Positions 16,464 through 25,895 are shown, counted from the first letter of the stretch. The stretch is 64,000 bases of DNA from Paraburkholderia solitsugae (GCF_013177695.1 NZ_WOEY01000077.1:1-64000), one strand, 5' to 3'. A program made the numbers and translations. The notes: generated by a model not told the origin, from the letters alone.

Positions 16464-17420
16464 GTGATTGACAGAATAACTGCAATGCGGACATTCATCC
16501 GAATCGTGGACACAAACAGCTTCACCCGCGCAGCGGAATCCCTCGACATCCCCCGCGCGACGGCGACAACGATTGTCCAGAACCTGGAAGCCCTGCTAGG
16601 CACCGCCCTCTTAACCCGCACAACGCGACGCCTAAGCATCACGCCAGAAGGCGCTGCCTACTACGAGCGCTGCGCGCAAATCCTGGCGGATATCGACGAA
16701 ATGGAAGCGAGCCTGCGTCACTCAACGGATAACCTGACCGGCCGCCTGCGCATTGAAATGCCCGGCGCGGTAGCGAGCACCATCGTCCTGCCGGCACTGG
16801 ACGACTTCCACACCCGCTACCCAAACCTCGATCTGGCCATCGGCATCAGCAACCGCACGGTTGACCTGATCTCGGAAGCCATCGACTGCAGCATCCAGCT
16901 AGGCGAATTGCCAGACTCGAATCTGATCGCGCGGCAACTGGGCACCCTCGAACACGTGACCTGCGCAAGTCCAACCTACCTGGCCCACCACGGCACGCCG
17001 GCCGACATCGACGATCTACGCGGACACGTCGCCGTCAATTGCATGTCGCCGCACAACGGCCGCGAAGTCGACTTCGACTTCGAAGTGGACGGCGAAGCGC
17101 AAACCGTCAAGGTAAAGGGCTTCGTCAAAGTCAGCGACGAGCAGGCCTATCTCACCTGCGGATTGCAAGGCCTGGGCCTGATCCAACCCGCGCGGATCGC
17201 CGCACAACCCTACCTCGATTCAGGACTGTTGCGCGAAGTGCTGCCGCAATGGAAACCCGTGCCGATGCCGGTCTCGGTCGCGTATGTGAAAAACCGCCGG
17301 GTGTCGCCGCGCGTGCGCGCCTTCGTCGACTGGCTCGCGGAATTGTTCGAGCAGACCGAACACGTCGATCAGGACCTGTCGCGAGTCCGTCAACTGTTGC
17401 GTGGCCTGCATCCCGCCTGA
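16464..17420 (+). CDS. LysR-family transcriptional regulator
   Basis: A 318-residue LysR regulator. The winged helix-turn-helix covers residues 1-60 (MRTFIRIVDTNSFTRAAESL, TTRRLSITPEGAAYYERC), followed by a type 2 periplasmic-binding-fold effector domain (about 88-300; GRLRIEMPGAVASTIVLPAL, IDCSIQLGELPDS). The likely start is GTG at 16464, supported by GGAG 8 bases upstream; an ATG seven codons later is the alternative. It resembles the large CrgA/DsdC-like group often found in Burkholderia. The target is unknown. The upstream neighbour is the inverted-repeat element, so its promoter must lie within or next to that element's right end. Confidence 0.9.
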   Translation: MIDRITAMRTFIRIVDTNSFTRAAESLDIPRATATTIVQNLEALLGTALLTRTTRRLSITPEGAAYYERCAQILADIDEMEASLRHSTDNLTGRLRIEMPGAVASTIVLPALDDFHTRYPNLDLAIGISNRTVDLISEAIDCSIQLGELPDSNLIARQLGTLEHVTCASPTYLAHHGTPADIDDLRGHVAVNCMSPHNGREVDFDFEVDGEAQTVKVKGFVKVSDEQAYLTCGLQGLGLIQPARIAAQPYLDSGLLREVLPQWKPVPMPVSVAYVKNRRVSPRVRAFVDWLAELFEQTEHVDQDLSRVRQLLRGLHPA

Positions 17421-17438
17421 GGCGGGTTTCATGCAGGC
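17404..17438 (+). terminator. Bipartite stem-loop overlapping the LysR stop codon
   Basis: The outer arms GCCTGCAT/ATGCAGGC and the inner arms CCCGCC/GGCGGG form a 14-bp stem with a 4-nt TTTC bulge on one side. The TGA stop codon is the loop of the inner stem. It is a good candidate for transcript-end formation. Confidence 0.55.
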
Positions 17439-17775
17439 TCGCAACGCAAAGGACGCGTTAGTTCGGAAGCGTCACCGGCACCGGACGCGTCAGCAGATCA
17501 ACGTAAAAATTGAAAAACCTCGGCTTGTCGAAGCGTTCGATTCCGGCGAGACCGAGCCGATCAACGCGCGCTCTCTTGGACAAGGCGGCCACCTGCCCGC
17601 TCGTGTGCGTGCGCTGCTCGACTTTCTGGTAGCGCGAATGCGCGTGGAGTGACACGAATCGCCACCGGCCGAGCCGCAGGTTCACGTACGCCGCAGCGGC
17701 GGACGTGGGCTGCGCGGATCACGTGCCCGGTTGCCGCGAATCACGAGGACGCGCGGCGCGCCTGAACTTACAGCT
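17421..17775. other. Intergenic region, no convincing gene
   Basis: About 355 bp between the LysR gene and the T6SS-side membrane protein. It has short frames on both strands, including a 75-codon minus-strand frame at 17458-17685 rich in Arg. None shows a recognisable domain or good ribosome site. It may be gene debris. Confidence 0.5.
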
Positions 17776-18720
17776 TTACGGCTGGCGCGCCTGCGGCGCC
17801 GCCCCCGGACAGGCGGGATCTTTACCCCAATGTCCGTCGCATACGCGCCAGCGGCACAACTGGTCTTCGAAGAAGCCGCGTTGTCCGCACTCTTTCACGC
17901 GTTCGGCCAGCTTGGCGCTCCCGGGGGTCGCCAATGCACTGACCTTGGTGGCCGTGTTGCCGTCTTCTGCTTTCGCGTCAGCCGGTTTGGTCCGTGCCAC
18001 GAGCGCGGCTAATAGATCGGCATCCGAATCATCTTTCGAAGCATTACCTGCCGCGCGCGATTTCTTTGTTTGAGCGACCGCGGTCGGGGCGCTCGCGTGA
18101 TGACTACTTGCGGTCACACTTTCCTTTTTGCCGTGGGCCGCAGTCTCGTGTTTCGCATTGCTCGCGACAGCCGTCGAGCCCTTACCGTGCTTTGCCGCCG
18201 GCACCGTTACCGCCGACGCGGTCGTTGCAGATGCAACCGGTGTCGACGCGTTGCTCGGTTCAGCACCATTGGCGAGCGCGCGCGACAAGCGGCTGTCATC
18301 ACCGCTTGCAGGTTCGCTCGCGGATGCCGCAGGCGCCTTGCTGTCGCTGTCGTCAGCGATGATCGTGGCCGCTTGCGACGACGCCGCAGCCGGGGCCTCC
18401 GCTTTCGCGGTGACCTGCGGCACACTGCCAGAGGCGGACGCCGGCACGGCGGCTTTCTCGGCACTGGCGGGCGTGGCTGACGCCAACGGCGCTGTCTGCA
18501 TACGCTGCTGCATATGCCACGCGCCCCAACCACCGGCCGCGATCACCAGCAAGGCGACCAGCACAAGCGGCGTTTTCGACCGGCGTGGTTGATCGGTAGG
18601 CGGCTCGACGCGGCCTTCCAGATTCGCGAGAATTCGCGAACTATTGCCATCGGCGCCCTTAGCCTTATCGGATAACAGGCTAGGTGGGGCTTTGGAATTC
18701 GAACTTTCCGGCGCACTCAT
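17776..18720 (-). CDS. T6SS-locus membrane protein with Ala-rich linker and C-terminal Cys motif
   Basis: A 314-residue protein of no clearly recognised family. Residues 1-45 are cytoplasmic and polar, 50-66 form a single TM helix (LVLVALLVIAAGGWGAW), and about 70-265 are a low-complexity Ala/Ser/Thr/Lys linker of the envelope-spanning type. The last 50 residues are a compact conserved-looking domain with four Cys (VKECGQRGFFEDQLCRWRVC, then DPACPG). The topology suggests an inner-membrane anchor with a periplasmic disulfide-bonded domain. It is divergent from the TagX-like peptidase at the edge of the T6SS locus, so a role in building or regulating the apparatus is inferred. Burkholderia T6SS clusters often carry such accessory genes. 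Confidence 0.75.
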   Translation of the reverse strand: MSAPESSNSKAPPSLLSDKAKGADGNSSRILANLEGRVEPPTDQPRRSKTPLVLVALLVIAAGGWGAWHMQQRMQTAPLASATPASAEKAAVPASASGSVPQVTAKAEAPAAASSQAATIIADDSDSKAPAASASEPASGDDSRLSRALANGAEPSNASTPVASATTASAVTVPAAKHGKGSTAVASNAKHETAAHGKKESVTASSHHASAPTAVAQTKKSRAAGNASKDDSDADLLAALVARTKPADAKAEDGNTATKVSALATPGSAKLAERVKECGQRGFFEDQLCRWRVCDGHWGKDPACPGAAPQARQP

Positions 18721-18731
18721 TCACTGTCTCA

Positions 18732-18761
18732 TTGAATCCTGGATTATTTCGCCGTGATAAT
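18732..18761 (+). promoter_or_regulatory. Sigma-70-type promoter candidate for the tagX-tssM run
   Basis: TTGAAT (18732-18737) and GATAAT (18756-18761) are separated by 18 bp, in the 125-bp divergent region upstream of the TTG start proposed for the M15 peptidase. This is a visual consensus match only. Confidence 0.4.
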
Positions 18762-18845
18762 ACGGTTCCGGCTCCTCTCCGAGCAGGCCTGATTCTAAGA
18801 GCAAGCATTACAAAATACAATTGTTTCCAATTTCCGGGGTCGACT

Positions 18846-19691
18846 TTGATTGCCGTAGTACTTCTCGCCTATTTCGCCGTCGCCGTTGTAATCGCAGCAA
18901 TGCTGCTATTGCCGGCGGTACGCGCCTCTTTATTAGGCGCCGCACTCGCCATTCATGGCCGCGTGATGCGCGGCGCATCGCAAGGCGCTTCACGTGCTCG
19001 CGGTCAATTATCACGTTCGGCAAAAATTTCGCAATCGACCGCAATCGATATGCAAAAGTTACTGGTAAAGCGGCGCTTGCTGATTTTTACCACCACAGGT
19101 ATTCTTGCGACGCCGCCATTGGTCGCATTGGCTTTACGCGGCCGGCAATTATTCCAATTCGATGACACCGCACGGGTACCGGACGAGAAAATTGCCGCGT
19201 TATTGAATGGCGAACAGCTCGTGCCCCCGCCGCCGCTGCCGCCCGAGGTATTTGCAACGCAGGAAGTGGAGCAGATTCGGCCCGCCCTGAAAGACGCGAG
19301 CCGCGACTGGAATTTGCTCGACGCCGATTTCAGAACGCGTTTATTGCTCGTTTACAAAATCATGCACGAGCAATACGGGTATGAAATGGCATTGCTGGAA
19401 GGTTATCGCAGTCCGGAGCGGCAAAACCGCCTGGCGCAAATGGGGGGCAACGTTACCAATGCTGCAGCGTTTCAGAGCTATCACCAATACGGTCTTGCCG
19501 CGGACAATGCGTTTTTGCGCGACGGCAAGCTCGTCATTTCAGAAAAAGATCCCTGGGCCATGCGAGGCTATCAGTTATACGGACAGACGGCCGAACAGGT
19601 CGGCCTGACGTGGGGTGGCCGCTGGAAAATGATGGATCTCGGGCACGTTGAATATCACAAACCGGGCTTCGTCATGGGGCGTGGTCATTAA
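18846..19691 (+). CDS. tagX: TagX-like membrane-anchored M15 (VanY-type) peptidoglycan peptidase
   Basis: About 281 residues from a TTG start at 18846 with GGGG 7 bases upstream. The longer frame to 18684 would overlap the divergent gene. The N-terminus has TM helices (IAVVLLAYFAVAVVIAAMLLLPA and, after a basic loop, LLIFTTTGILATPPLVALAL). The C-terminal M15/VanY domain has YHQYGLAADN (the SxHxxGxAxD zinc motif as SYHQYGLAAD) and the second site GHVEYH. In T6SS clusters, TagX cleaves peptidoglycan to let the membrane complex be installed. It leads the tssM-tagF-ompA run, with a 267-bp gap before tssM. Confidence 0.8.
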   Translation: MIAVVLLAYFAVAVVIAAMLLLPAVRASLLGAALAIHGRVMRGASQGASRARGQLSRSAKISQSTAIDMQKLLVKRRLLIFTTTGILATPPLVALALRGRQLFQFDDTARVPDEKIAALLNGEQLVPPPPLPPEVFATQEVEQIRPALKDASRDWNLLDADFRTRLLLVYKIMHEQYGYEMALLEGYRSPERQNRLAQMGGNVTNAAAFQSYHQYGLAADNAFLRDGKLVISEKDPWAMRGYQLYGQTAEQVGLTWGGRWKMMDLGHVEYHKPGFVMGRGH

Positions 19692-19958
19692 GGCAAAGCG
19701 GGCAATAAAGAGGTTGCAATGGGGCGTTCAATCAATTTTTCTGGCACAAGTCGGCAATGCCGCATGCATAACGGCATGAGTCCAATCGCCATCGGTGGGA
19801 CATCCCTTGGCGGATTTAACAATCCGGCCACTTTCATCTTCGTCTGAATATGCTTTTGATTTGTTTTAAACGCGGCGCAGGCAGACTTTGCCCGCGCTCG
19901 CGTCATGCTGTTTGCCACACACGCGCCACAACACACATCACCAAGACCTGAACGGCTT

Positions 19959-22900
19959 ATGCGACGCATTCTTAACGTGTTGACCCACCCACGCACGCTC
20001 TCGATCATCGGCTTGCTAGCGCTCGCTGCTGTTTTATTCATCGGCGCCGATACCTTGCAGATCGACCCGATGTGGCCTGCCATCGTGCTCGGCGCGGTGA
20101 TTGCACTATGGCTGCTGGTCTGGGTGGTGCGCCGCCTGCGCGCGCGGCGCGCGAACGACAAGCTCGGCGAAATGCTCGAGCAACAGGCCGAAAAACAGAC
20201 CGAAAGCGGCCCCGCGCCGACGCCCGCGCGCCAGGCCGAACTCGACGTGCTGCGCACGCGCCTCGTGGATGCGGTGAAAACGATCAAGACCTCGAAGATC
20301 GGCCAGATGTCCGGCGGCTCGGCGCTGTATGAGATGCCCTGGTACATCGTGATCGGCAACCCGGCCGCCGGCAAAAGTAGCGCCGTGCTGAATTCGGGCC
20401 TGCAATTTCCTTTCGCCGACAAGAACAATGCGGTGATTCACGGCATCGGCGGCACGCGGAATTGCGACTGGTTCTTCACGACCGAGGGCATTCTGCTCGA
20501 TACCGCCGGCCGCTATTCCGTGCACGAGGAAGACCGCACTGAATGGCTCGGCTTCCTCGGGCTACTCAAGCGCTTCCGGCCGAAAGCGCCGATCAACGGC
20601 ATCATCGTCACTGCGAGCATTGCCGAGTTGACCAACAGCAAGCCCGAGTTCGCGATCAATCTCGCGAAGAATCTGCGCCAGCGCGTGCAGGAGTTGACCG
20701 AGAAGCTCGAAGTGTTCGCGCCGGTGTATGTGATGTTCACCAAGGCAGACCTGATCACGGGCTTCACCGAATTCTTCAGTGGCAGCGACCGTCACGAATA
20801 CGACCGCGTGTGGGGCGCCACCCTGCCCTACGAGCCGGACGAGAAGCGCGACGTAGTGGGCCTGTTCGACGAGCACTTTGAAGAGTTGTATGACGGCCTG
20901 AAGGAAATCAGCGTCGCGCAGATGTCGATCAACCGCGGCAACAAGCTCTCACCGGGTCAGTTGAGCTTCCCGCTTGAATTCTCGGCGATCAAACCCGCGT
21001 TGCGCGGGTTCCTCGCCACGCTGTTCGAAACCAACCCGTTCCAGCACAAGCCGATTTTCCGCGGCTTCTACTTCACCAGCGCGTTGCAGGAAGGCGAAAC
21101 CAATAGCGCCGCCGCCACGCGCATCGCCAACCGCTTCGGCCTCTCCGCGGACAGCCTGCCCAAGCCGCATAGCGCGTTCTCGAAGAACGGCTTCTTCCTG
21201 CGCGATCTGTTCTCCAAGGTGATCTTCGCCGACCGGCAAACCGTCAAGCAGTTCGCCAGCCCCGCCAAGACGCGCATGCGTTATGCCACGTTCTTCGGCT
21301 TCGTCGCGGTGCTCGCGTTGGCGCTCGGCGGCTGGACGTGGTCGACGATCGGCAATCAGCAGCTCGCCGACAATGTAAAGGCCGACCTCGACAATGTGGT
21401 GCGTCTGCAGCAGAACCGCAACGACCTGCAATCGCGTCTGCAGGCGATGGACATTCTGGAAGATCGCATCGACCAGCTCGAACAGTTCCGCCGCGACAAG
21501 CCACTGGCCGTGTCGCTCGGGCTGTATCAGGGCGACCGCCTCGAACAGCATTTGCTCACCGAGTATTACAACGGCGTGCGCCAGATTCTGCTCGACCCGG
21601 TTTCGCAGAATCTCGCGTCGTTCCTGAAGGACGTCAACGCGCATCCCGATCAGCTCGCGCCGATGAATCGCACGCCGGATGCCGCCGCGATCCCCGTATC
21701 CGCGCACACGGCGATGGCAGCGAACAGCCAGGGTGGCCTGTATAGCGACGCGTCGCCGACCAACGTCGAAGACGCGTACAACGCGCTCAAGACCTACCTG
21801 ATGCTCAGCGACAAGCGTCACGTGGAAACCGCTCACCTGACCGATCAGCTCGCCCGCTTCTGGCGCGGCTGGCTCGAAACGAATCGCGGCAACATGCCCC
21901 GCGACGAGATGATCCGCAGCGCCGAGCGCATGATCACCTTCTATCTGTCGCGTGTGTCCGACAACGACTGGCCGATGATCGACGAGAACCTCGGCCTCGT
22001 CGATCAGACGCGTGAGAACCTGCGCCGCGTGGTGCGCGGCATGCCGGCCCGCCAGCGGGTCTACGAAGAAATCAAGGCCCGTGCATCGACGCGTTTTGCG
22101 CCGATGACGATCGCGCGCATTGTCGGCGACAACAATACGGCGCTGGTGGCCGGCAGCTACGCGATTCCCGGTACCTTCACGCGTGAAGCGTGGTTCCAGT
22201 ACGTGCAGCCGGCGATTCGCGACGCTGCCACGAAGGAATTGCAGGCCAAGGACTGGGTGCTCAACACCTCCGCGCATGACGATCTGACACTGGAAGGCAG
22301 CCCCGAGCAGATCCAGAAAGCGCTCGTGGCGATGTACAAAACGGAATACGCGATGCACTGGCAGAAGTTCATGCAAGGCATCGCCGTACAGAACTTCGGC
22401 AGCTTCAGTCAGGCGGTAGATGCGATGAACCGTCTCGGCGACCCGCAGGATTCACCGATCCGCAAGGTCCTCGAAACCGCGTATGACCAGACCTCGTGGG
22501 ACAACCCGTCGCTGTTCAACGCGAACCTGAAGCGCGCGCAGACCGGCGTGACAAGCTGGTTCAAGAACTGGTTCTCGCGTGCGCCGACCGGCCAGTTGAA
22601 CGCCAACATCGACATCAACGGCAATCCGGTCGAAGTGCCAATGGGGCCGATCGGCCAGGAGTTCTCGGCGTTGGGCCGCATCGTCGTCTCGGGCGACAAC
22701 GGCTCGATGTTGAAGGGCTACATGGACACGCTCTCGAAGGTCCGTACCCGCTTTAACGTGATCAAGAACCAGGGCGATCCGGGACCGGGTGCGCGTCAAC
22801 TGATGCAGCAGACGCTCGACGGCAGCGGCTCCGAGTTGGCCGATTCGCTGAAGTACGTCGACGAACAGATGCTGACGGGCCTCACCGATTCGCAACGCAA

Positions 22901-23858
22901 GGCACTGCGCCCGCTGCTGGTGCGTCCGCTGATGGCGGCGTATGCGGTGGTGATCCAGCCGGCCAGCGTCGAAGTCAACAAGGTGTGGAACGCGCAGGTC
23001 TATCAGACCTTCCAGAGCTCGCTCGCGAACAAGTATCCGTTTGCAGGCGACGCGAAGGTCGAAGCCGGCGCCGGTGAAATCGCTCAGGTGTTCGGGCCGG
23101 ACGGCGCGATCGCCAAGTTCGTCGGCACCACGCTCGGACCGCTCGCGGTGCGCCGCGGCGACACGCTGACCTCACGCACATGGGGCGATATGGGTCTCGC
23201 GCTGACCCCCGACTTCACCAGTGGTTTCGCGCGCTGGGTGGCGCCGCTTGCCGGCGGAGCCGCGACCTCGTCGGGCCAAAGCTCGGCTGAACCGCAGACC
23301 GTGTTCCAGATCCTGCCGCAGCCGAGCAGCGGCACCACGGAATACACGCTCGCGATCGACGGCCAGCAAATGCGTTACCGCAATACGCCGCCGCAGTGGA
23401 CCAACTTCGTGTGGCCGAATCCGTCGGGCTCGCCGGGCGCGACGCTGAATGCCACGACCTTCGACGGCCGCACGCTGCAACTGGTCAACGAACCGGGCCG
23501 CTACGGTCTGGAGAAGCTGATCAATTCGGCGCAGCGCAAGCGCCGTCCGGACGGCACCTTCGATCTGTCGTGGACTCAAGGTAATGTCACGGTGGCGGTC
23601 AGCATGCGCATCATCAGCACGTCGCAGGCATCGGGCAGCGCCAGCAGCGACGCACCGCAACAGCAAAGCTTGCGCGGCTTGCGGCTGCCTTCGTCGGTGG
23701 CGGACGTGAGCGCCGCGGCGAATTCGGTCAATGCGACGGCCGCGGGTGGGCCAGTACCAACAGGAACAACGGGAGCGCCAGCTGTCGCGCCGGCTTCGCC
23801 AGCGGCACGGCCGACGACGGCCGCCGCCGCGGTTTCGAACACAGGGGGTGCGCAATGA
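19959..23858 (+). CDS. tssM: T6SS membrane-complex protein TssM (IcmF)
   Basis: A 1299-residue inner-membrane protein. Two N-terminal TM helices (about 14-30 and 38-57), a cytoplasmic GTPase-like domain with Walker A GNPAAGKS (133-140), a third TM after about residue 430 (FFGFVAVLALALGGWTW), and a long periplasmic part with IcmF-related and DUF1215-type segments. The C-terminal 60 residues are a Pro/Ala/Thr-rich tail. TssM with TssL and TssJ forms the trans-envelope complex. ATG 19959 is preferred over 19905. Its stop overlaps the tagF start by 4 bp. Confidence 0.95.
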   Translation: MRRILNVLTHPRTLSIIGLLALAAVLFIGADTLQIDPMWPAIVLGAVIALWLLVWVVRRLRARRANDKLGEMLEQQAEKQTESGPAPTPARQAELDVLRTRLVDAVKTIKTSKIGQMSGGSALYEMPWYIVIGNPAAGKSSAVLNSGLQFPFADKNNAVIHGIGGTRNCDWFFTTEGILLDTAGRYSVHEEDRTEWLGFLGLLKRFRPKAPINGIIVTASIAELTNSKPEFAINLAKNLRQRVQELTEKLEVFAPVYVMFTKADLITGFTEFFSGSDRHEYDRVWGATLPYEPDEKRDVVGLFDEHFEELYDGLKEISVAQMSINRGNKLSPGQLSFPLEFSAIKPALRGFLATLFETNPFQHKPIFRGFYFTSALQEGETNSAAATRIANRFGLSADSLPKPHSAFSKNGFFLRDLFSKVIFADRQTVKQFASPAKTRMRYATFFGFVAVLALALGGWTWSTIGNQQLADNVKADLDNVVRLQQNRNDLQSRLQAMDILEDRIDQLEQFRRDKPLAVSLGLYQGDRLEQHLLTEYYNGVRQILLDPVSQNLASFLKDVNAHPDQLAPMNRTPDAAAIPVSAHTAMAANSQGGLYSDASPTNVEDAYNALKTYLMLSDKRHVETAHLTDQLARFWRGWLETNRGNMPRDEMIRSAERMITFYLSRVSDNDWPMIDENLGLVDQTRENLRRVVRGMPARQRVYEEIKARASTRFAPMTIARIVGDNNTALVAGSYAIPGTFTREAWFQYVQPAIRDAATKELQAKDWVLNTSAHDDLTLEGSPEQIQKALVAMYKTEYAMHWQKFMQGIAVQNFGSFSQAVDAMNRLGDPQDSPIRKVLETAYDQTSWDNPSLFNANLKRAQTGVTSWFKNWFSRAPTGQLNANIDINGNPVEVPMGPIGQEFSALGRIVVSGDNGSMLKGYMDTLSKVRTRFNVIKNQGDPGPGARQLMQQTLDGSGSELADSLKYVDEQMLTGLTDSQRKALRPLLVRPLMAAYAVVIQPASVEVNKVWNAQVYQTFQSSLANKYPFAGDAKVEAGAGEIAQVFGPDGAIAKFVGTTLGPLAVRRGDTLTSRTWGDMGLALTPDFTSGFARWVAPLAGGAATSSGQSSAEPQTVFQILPQPSSGTTEYTLAIDGQQMRYRNTPPQWTNFVWPNPSGSPGATLNATTFDGRTLQLVNEPGRYGLEKLINSAQRKRRPDGTFDLSWTQGNVTVAVSMRIISTSQASGSASSDAPQQQSLRGLRLPSSVADVSAAANSVNATAAGGPVPTGTTGAPAVAPASPAARPTTAAAAVSNTGGAQ

Positions 23859-24847
23859 CGCAAACCGTGCAGGCGCAAATCGCCTACTTCGGCAAGATTC
23901 CGTCGCGCGGCGACTTCGTCAAAAGCGCGCATAACCCGCAGTTGCTGGCCACGCTCGACCGCTGGATCGCCGAAGCCATGGAATTGCTCACCGAAGATCC
24001 GCGCTGGAAGATCGTCTACGAAAACGCCAAGCCGATGCATTTCGCGTTCCTCGGTTCGCGCAGCAAGCTGGCGATTGCCGGACATATGGTGGCGAGCCAG
24101 GATCAATCGTCGCGGCGCTTTCCGTTTCTTGCCGCCACCGCGCTGGAAGTTGAAAAGCCGCTGACGTTTCTGGCACACAGCCCACTGGCCTTTGCGCGCC
24201 TGTGGTCGCGCATTGCCACGCAGATGAGACCCCTGCTCGGCGTGAGCGAGCAGGCCGGCGCGCTACAGGCGCTCGGCGAAACGCAGGTGCCGATCGAAAT
24301 CGGCGCCGGCCCGGGCAATCCGCACGACGGCACCTTCAACGACTTCGTCGAGCATCAGACCCTCTCCGGCCTCGAACAGATGCTGCTGGCGAGCGGCCAT
24401 CCGGTGCGCCTGCGCGGCGCGATGCTGGCGCTCGGTTCGCTGCTGCGTCCGGTGATGCAAAGCGGTTCGTCGCATCTCGAACGCGGGCTGACGCTACCGC
24501 TGCCGAACGATCCCTTCTACCGCTCGCTCGTCGCCGCGTTCTGGCTCGAACTGATCGCACCGTTCGTCTCGCAAGCCGATTTTGAACTGGCGATTTTTAT
24601 CGGCACGATTGCCGAGCGCGAACGGCTCATCATCGGCTTTAACGGCGCCTCCGCCAAAACGCTGCATAGCGTGGTCGATCCGCAGGCGTACGCAGCACAC
24701 AACATCGATATCGACGATCCCGAGTGGATCGACGAACACGCACAAAACGATCATGGCATCAGCAAGCTCGTCAGCTACCTCGACCAACCGCAACTGTCGT
24801 TGCGTGTCAGCATCGACACGTTCCGCGAAGCATTCACGGGAGCGTGA
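23855..24847 (+). CDS. tagF: T6SS-associated protein TagF (ImpM)
   Basis: A 330-residue cytoplasmic protein opening with the TagF/ImpM signature IAYFGKIPSRGDFVKS, followed by LATLDRWI, MHFAFLGSRSKLAIAGHMVASQDQSSRRFPF and a later NDPFYRSLVAAFWLELIAPF region. TagF proteins act as post-translational repressors of T6SS assembly in several species, and some are fused to PppA. No phosphatase domain is attached here, and no PpkA/PppA genes lie in the locus. It overlaps the tssM stop by 4 bp and is followed 4 bp later by the OmpA-like gene. Confidence 0.93.
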   Translation: MTQTVQAQIAYFGKIPSRGDFVKSAHNPQLLATLDRWIAEAMELLTEDPRWKIVYENAKPMHFAFLGSRSKLAIAGHMVASQDQSSRRFPFLAATALEVEKPLTFLAHSPLAFARLWSRIATQMRPLLGVSEQAGALQALGETQVPIEIGAGPGNPHDGTFNDFVEHQTLSGLEQMLLASGHPVRLRGAMLALGSLLRPVMQSGSSHLERGLTLPLPNDPFYRSLVAAFWLELIAPFVSQADFELAIFIGTIAERERLIIGFNGASAKTLHSVVDPQAYAAHNIDIDDPEWIDEHAQNDHGISKLVSYLDQPQLSLRVSIDTFREAFTGA

Positions 24848-24851
24848 CACG

Positions 24852-25808
24852 ATGTTGAGCAAACACACGCGCATTGCCTCATTGTTAGCGGGCCTTCTGA
24901 TCAGCACGTTTGCCCATGCTGACAATGACGGCCCGGCACGCGTCACCCCGGTCGACAACAGCGGCGTTTCGATTCACACGACCATTCTGCCCGCACCTTC
25001 GTCGGCACAGGCGGGCAATGCCGGGCCAGCGGTCAGTACGGCCGGTCTCGCCAGCGGCACCACGGGTACCGGCACCGGCGCGATCAGCGCGTCGCCGCCG
25101 CCCGCCAGTGCCATGCCGGGTCAGGTCGTGGTGGGCGGCAAAGTGCCGGACGAAACGACCAAGGCCGCGGTACTCGCGCGTCTGCGCGACACCTACGGCG
25201 CGGCCAACGTGGTCGATCAGATCGAAGTCGCCGACGTCGCGACGCCGCCGAACTGGTCCGCCAACGTGCAAAAGCTGATCGGACCGCAGTTGAAGCAGAT
25301 CAGCAAAGGCCAGCTGAAGATCGACGGCACCCAGATCGACGTGAAAGGTGAAGTGCACAACGAATCGCAGCGCCAGCAACTCGCGAGCGATATGGCGAAC
25401 GCACTGAATCCGACCTACACGATCAAGAACGGCCTGCGCGTCAGTGCATCTGAACAAGGCCTGCTCGACCAGACATTGGCAAACCGCACGATCGAGTTCG
25501 AGACGGGCAGCGCGACGCTCACGCCGCAAGGCCGCGCGATTCTCGATCAAATGGCGGCCGTGCTGTCGAAGATGCAGACAAAGACGGTCGCGATCATCGG
25601 CCATACCGACAACTCGGGCAATCGCACCTCGAATATTGCGCTCAGCCAGGCGCGGGCGGATGCGGTGAAGGGTTATCTGGTCGCCAAGGGCATCCCGCCC
25701 GAGCAGATGACGACCACCGGGGTCGGCCCGGATCAGCCGATCGCATCGAACGATACGACCGACGGGCGGGCGCGTAACCGGCGTATTGAGTTTCGCGCGG
25801 GGTCTTGA
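24852..25808 (+). CDS. BON/OmpA-domain peptidoglycan-binding protein of the T6SS
   Basis: A 318-residue exported protein. The signal peptide (1-23, SLLAGLLISTFAHA) is followed by a Gly/Ala/Ser-rich linker, two BON-like modules (about 90-205) and a C-terminal OmpA domain (205-318) with IEFETGSATLTPQGRAILDQ, IIGHTDNSGN, LSQARADAVKGYL and GRARNRRIEF. There is no lipobox Cys. TssL here lacks a peptidoglycan-binding extension, so this protein probably supplies the cell-wall anchoring of the membrane complex, the role assigned to TagL/TagN-type proteins. Four bp separate it from tagF. A strong bidirectional terminator follows. Confidence 0.88.
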   Translation: MLSKHTRIASLLAGLLISTFAHADNDGPARVTPVDNSGVSIHTTILPAPSSAQAGNAGPAVSTAGLASGTTGTGTGAISASPPPASAMPGQVVVGGKVPDETTKAAVLARLRDTYGAANVVDQIEVADVATPPNWSANVQKLIGPQLKQISKGQLKIDGTQIDVKGEVHNESQRQQLASDMANALNPTYTIKNGLRVSASEQGLLDQTLANRTIEFETGSATLTPQGRAILDQMAAVLSKMQTKTVAIIGHTDNSGNRTSNIALSQARADAVKGYLVAKGIPPEQMTTTGVGPDQPIASNDTTDGRARNRRIEFRAGS

Positions 25809-25840
25809 GATGTTGCTTGCTTGACCACCGTATGGTTGAA

Positions 25841-25876
25841 AAAAAGCCTGGCACCGAGTTCGATGCCAGGCTTTTT
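25841..25876. terminator. Bidirectional rho-independent terminator
   Basis: Perfect 13-bp arms AAAAAGCCTGGCA and TGCCAGGCTTTTT with a 10-nt loop, lying between the convergent OmpA-like and tssA genes. The T-tract is present on both strands. Confidence 0.92.
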
Positions 25877-25895
25877 TGTCTGCACGATGGAAATT

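Noticed and set aside
17458..17685. 75-codon minus-strand frame between LysR and the T6SS locus
   Set aside because: No ribosome site, domain or recognisable family; it may be gene debris, but that cannot be shown here.
19741..19755. TGGCACAAGTCGGCA as a sigma-54 promoter for tssM
   Set aside because: The GG and GC dinucleotides are one base too close for the -24/-12 spacing and no enhancer-binding regulator lies in the locus.
20949..22376. 475-codon frame opposite tssM
   Set aside because: Antisense shadow of a conserved gene with Arg/Val/His-rich composition and no domain.
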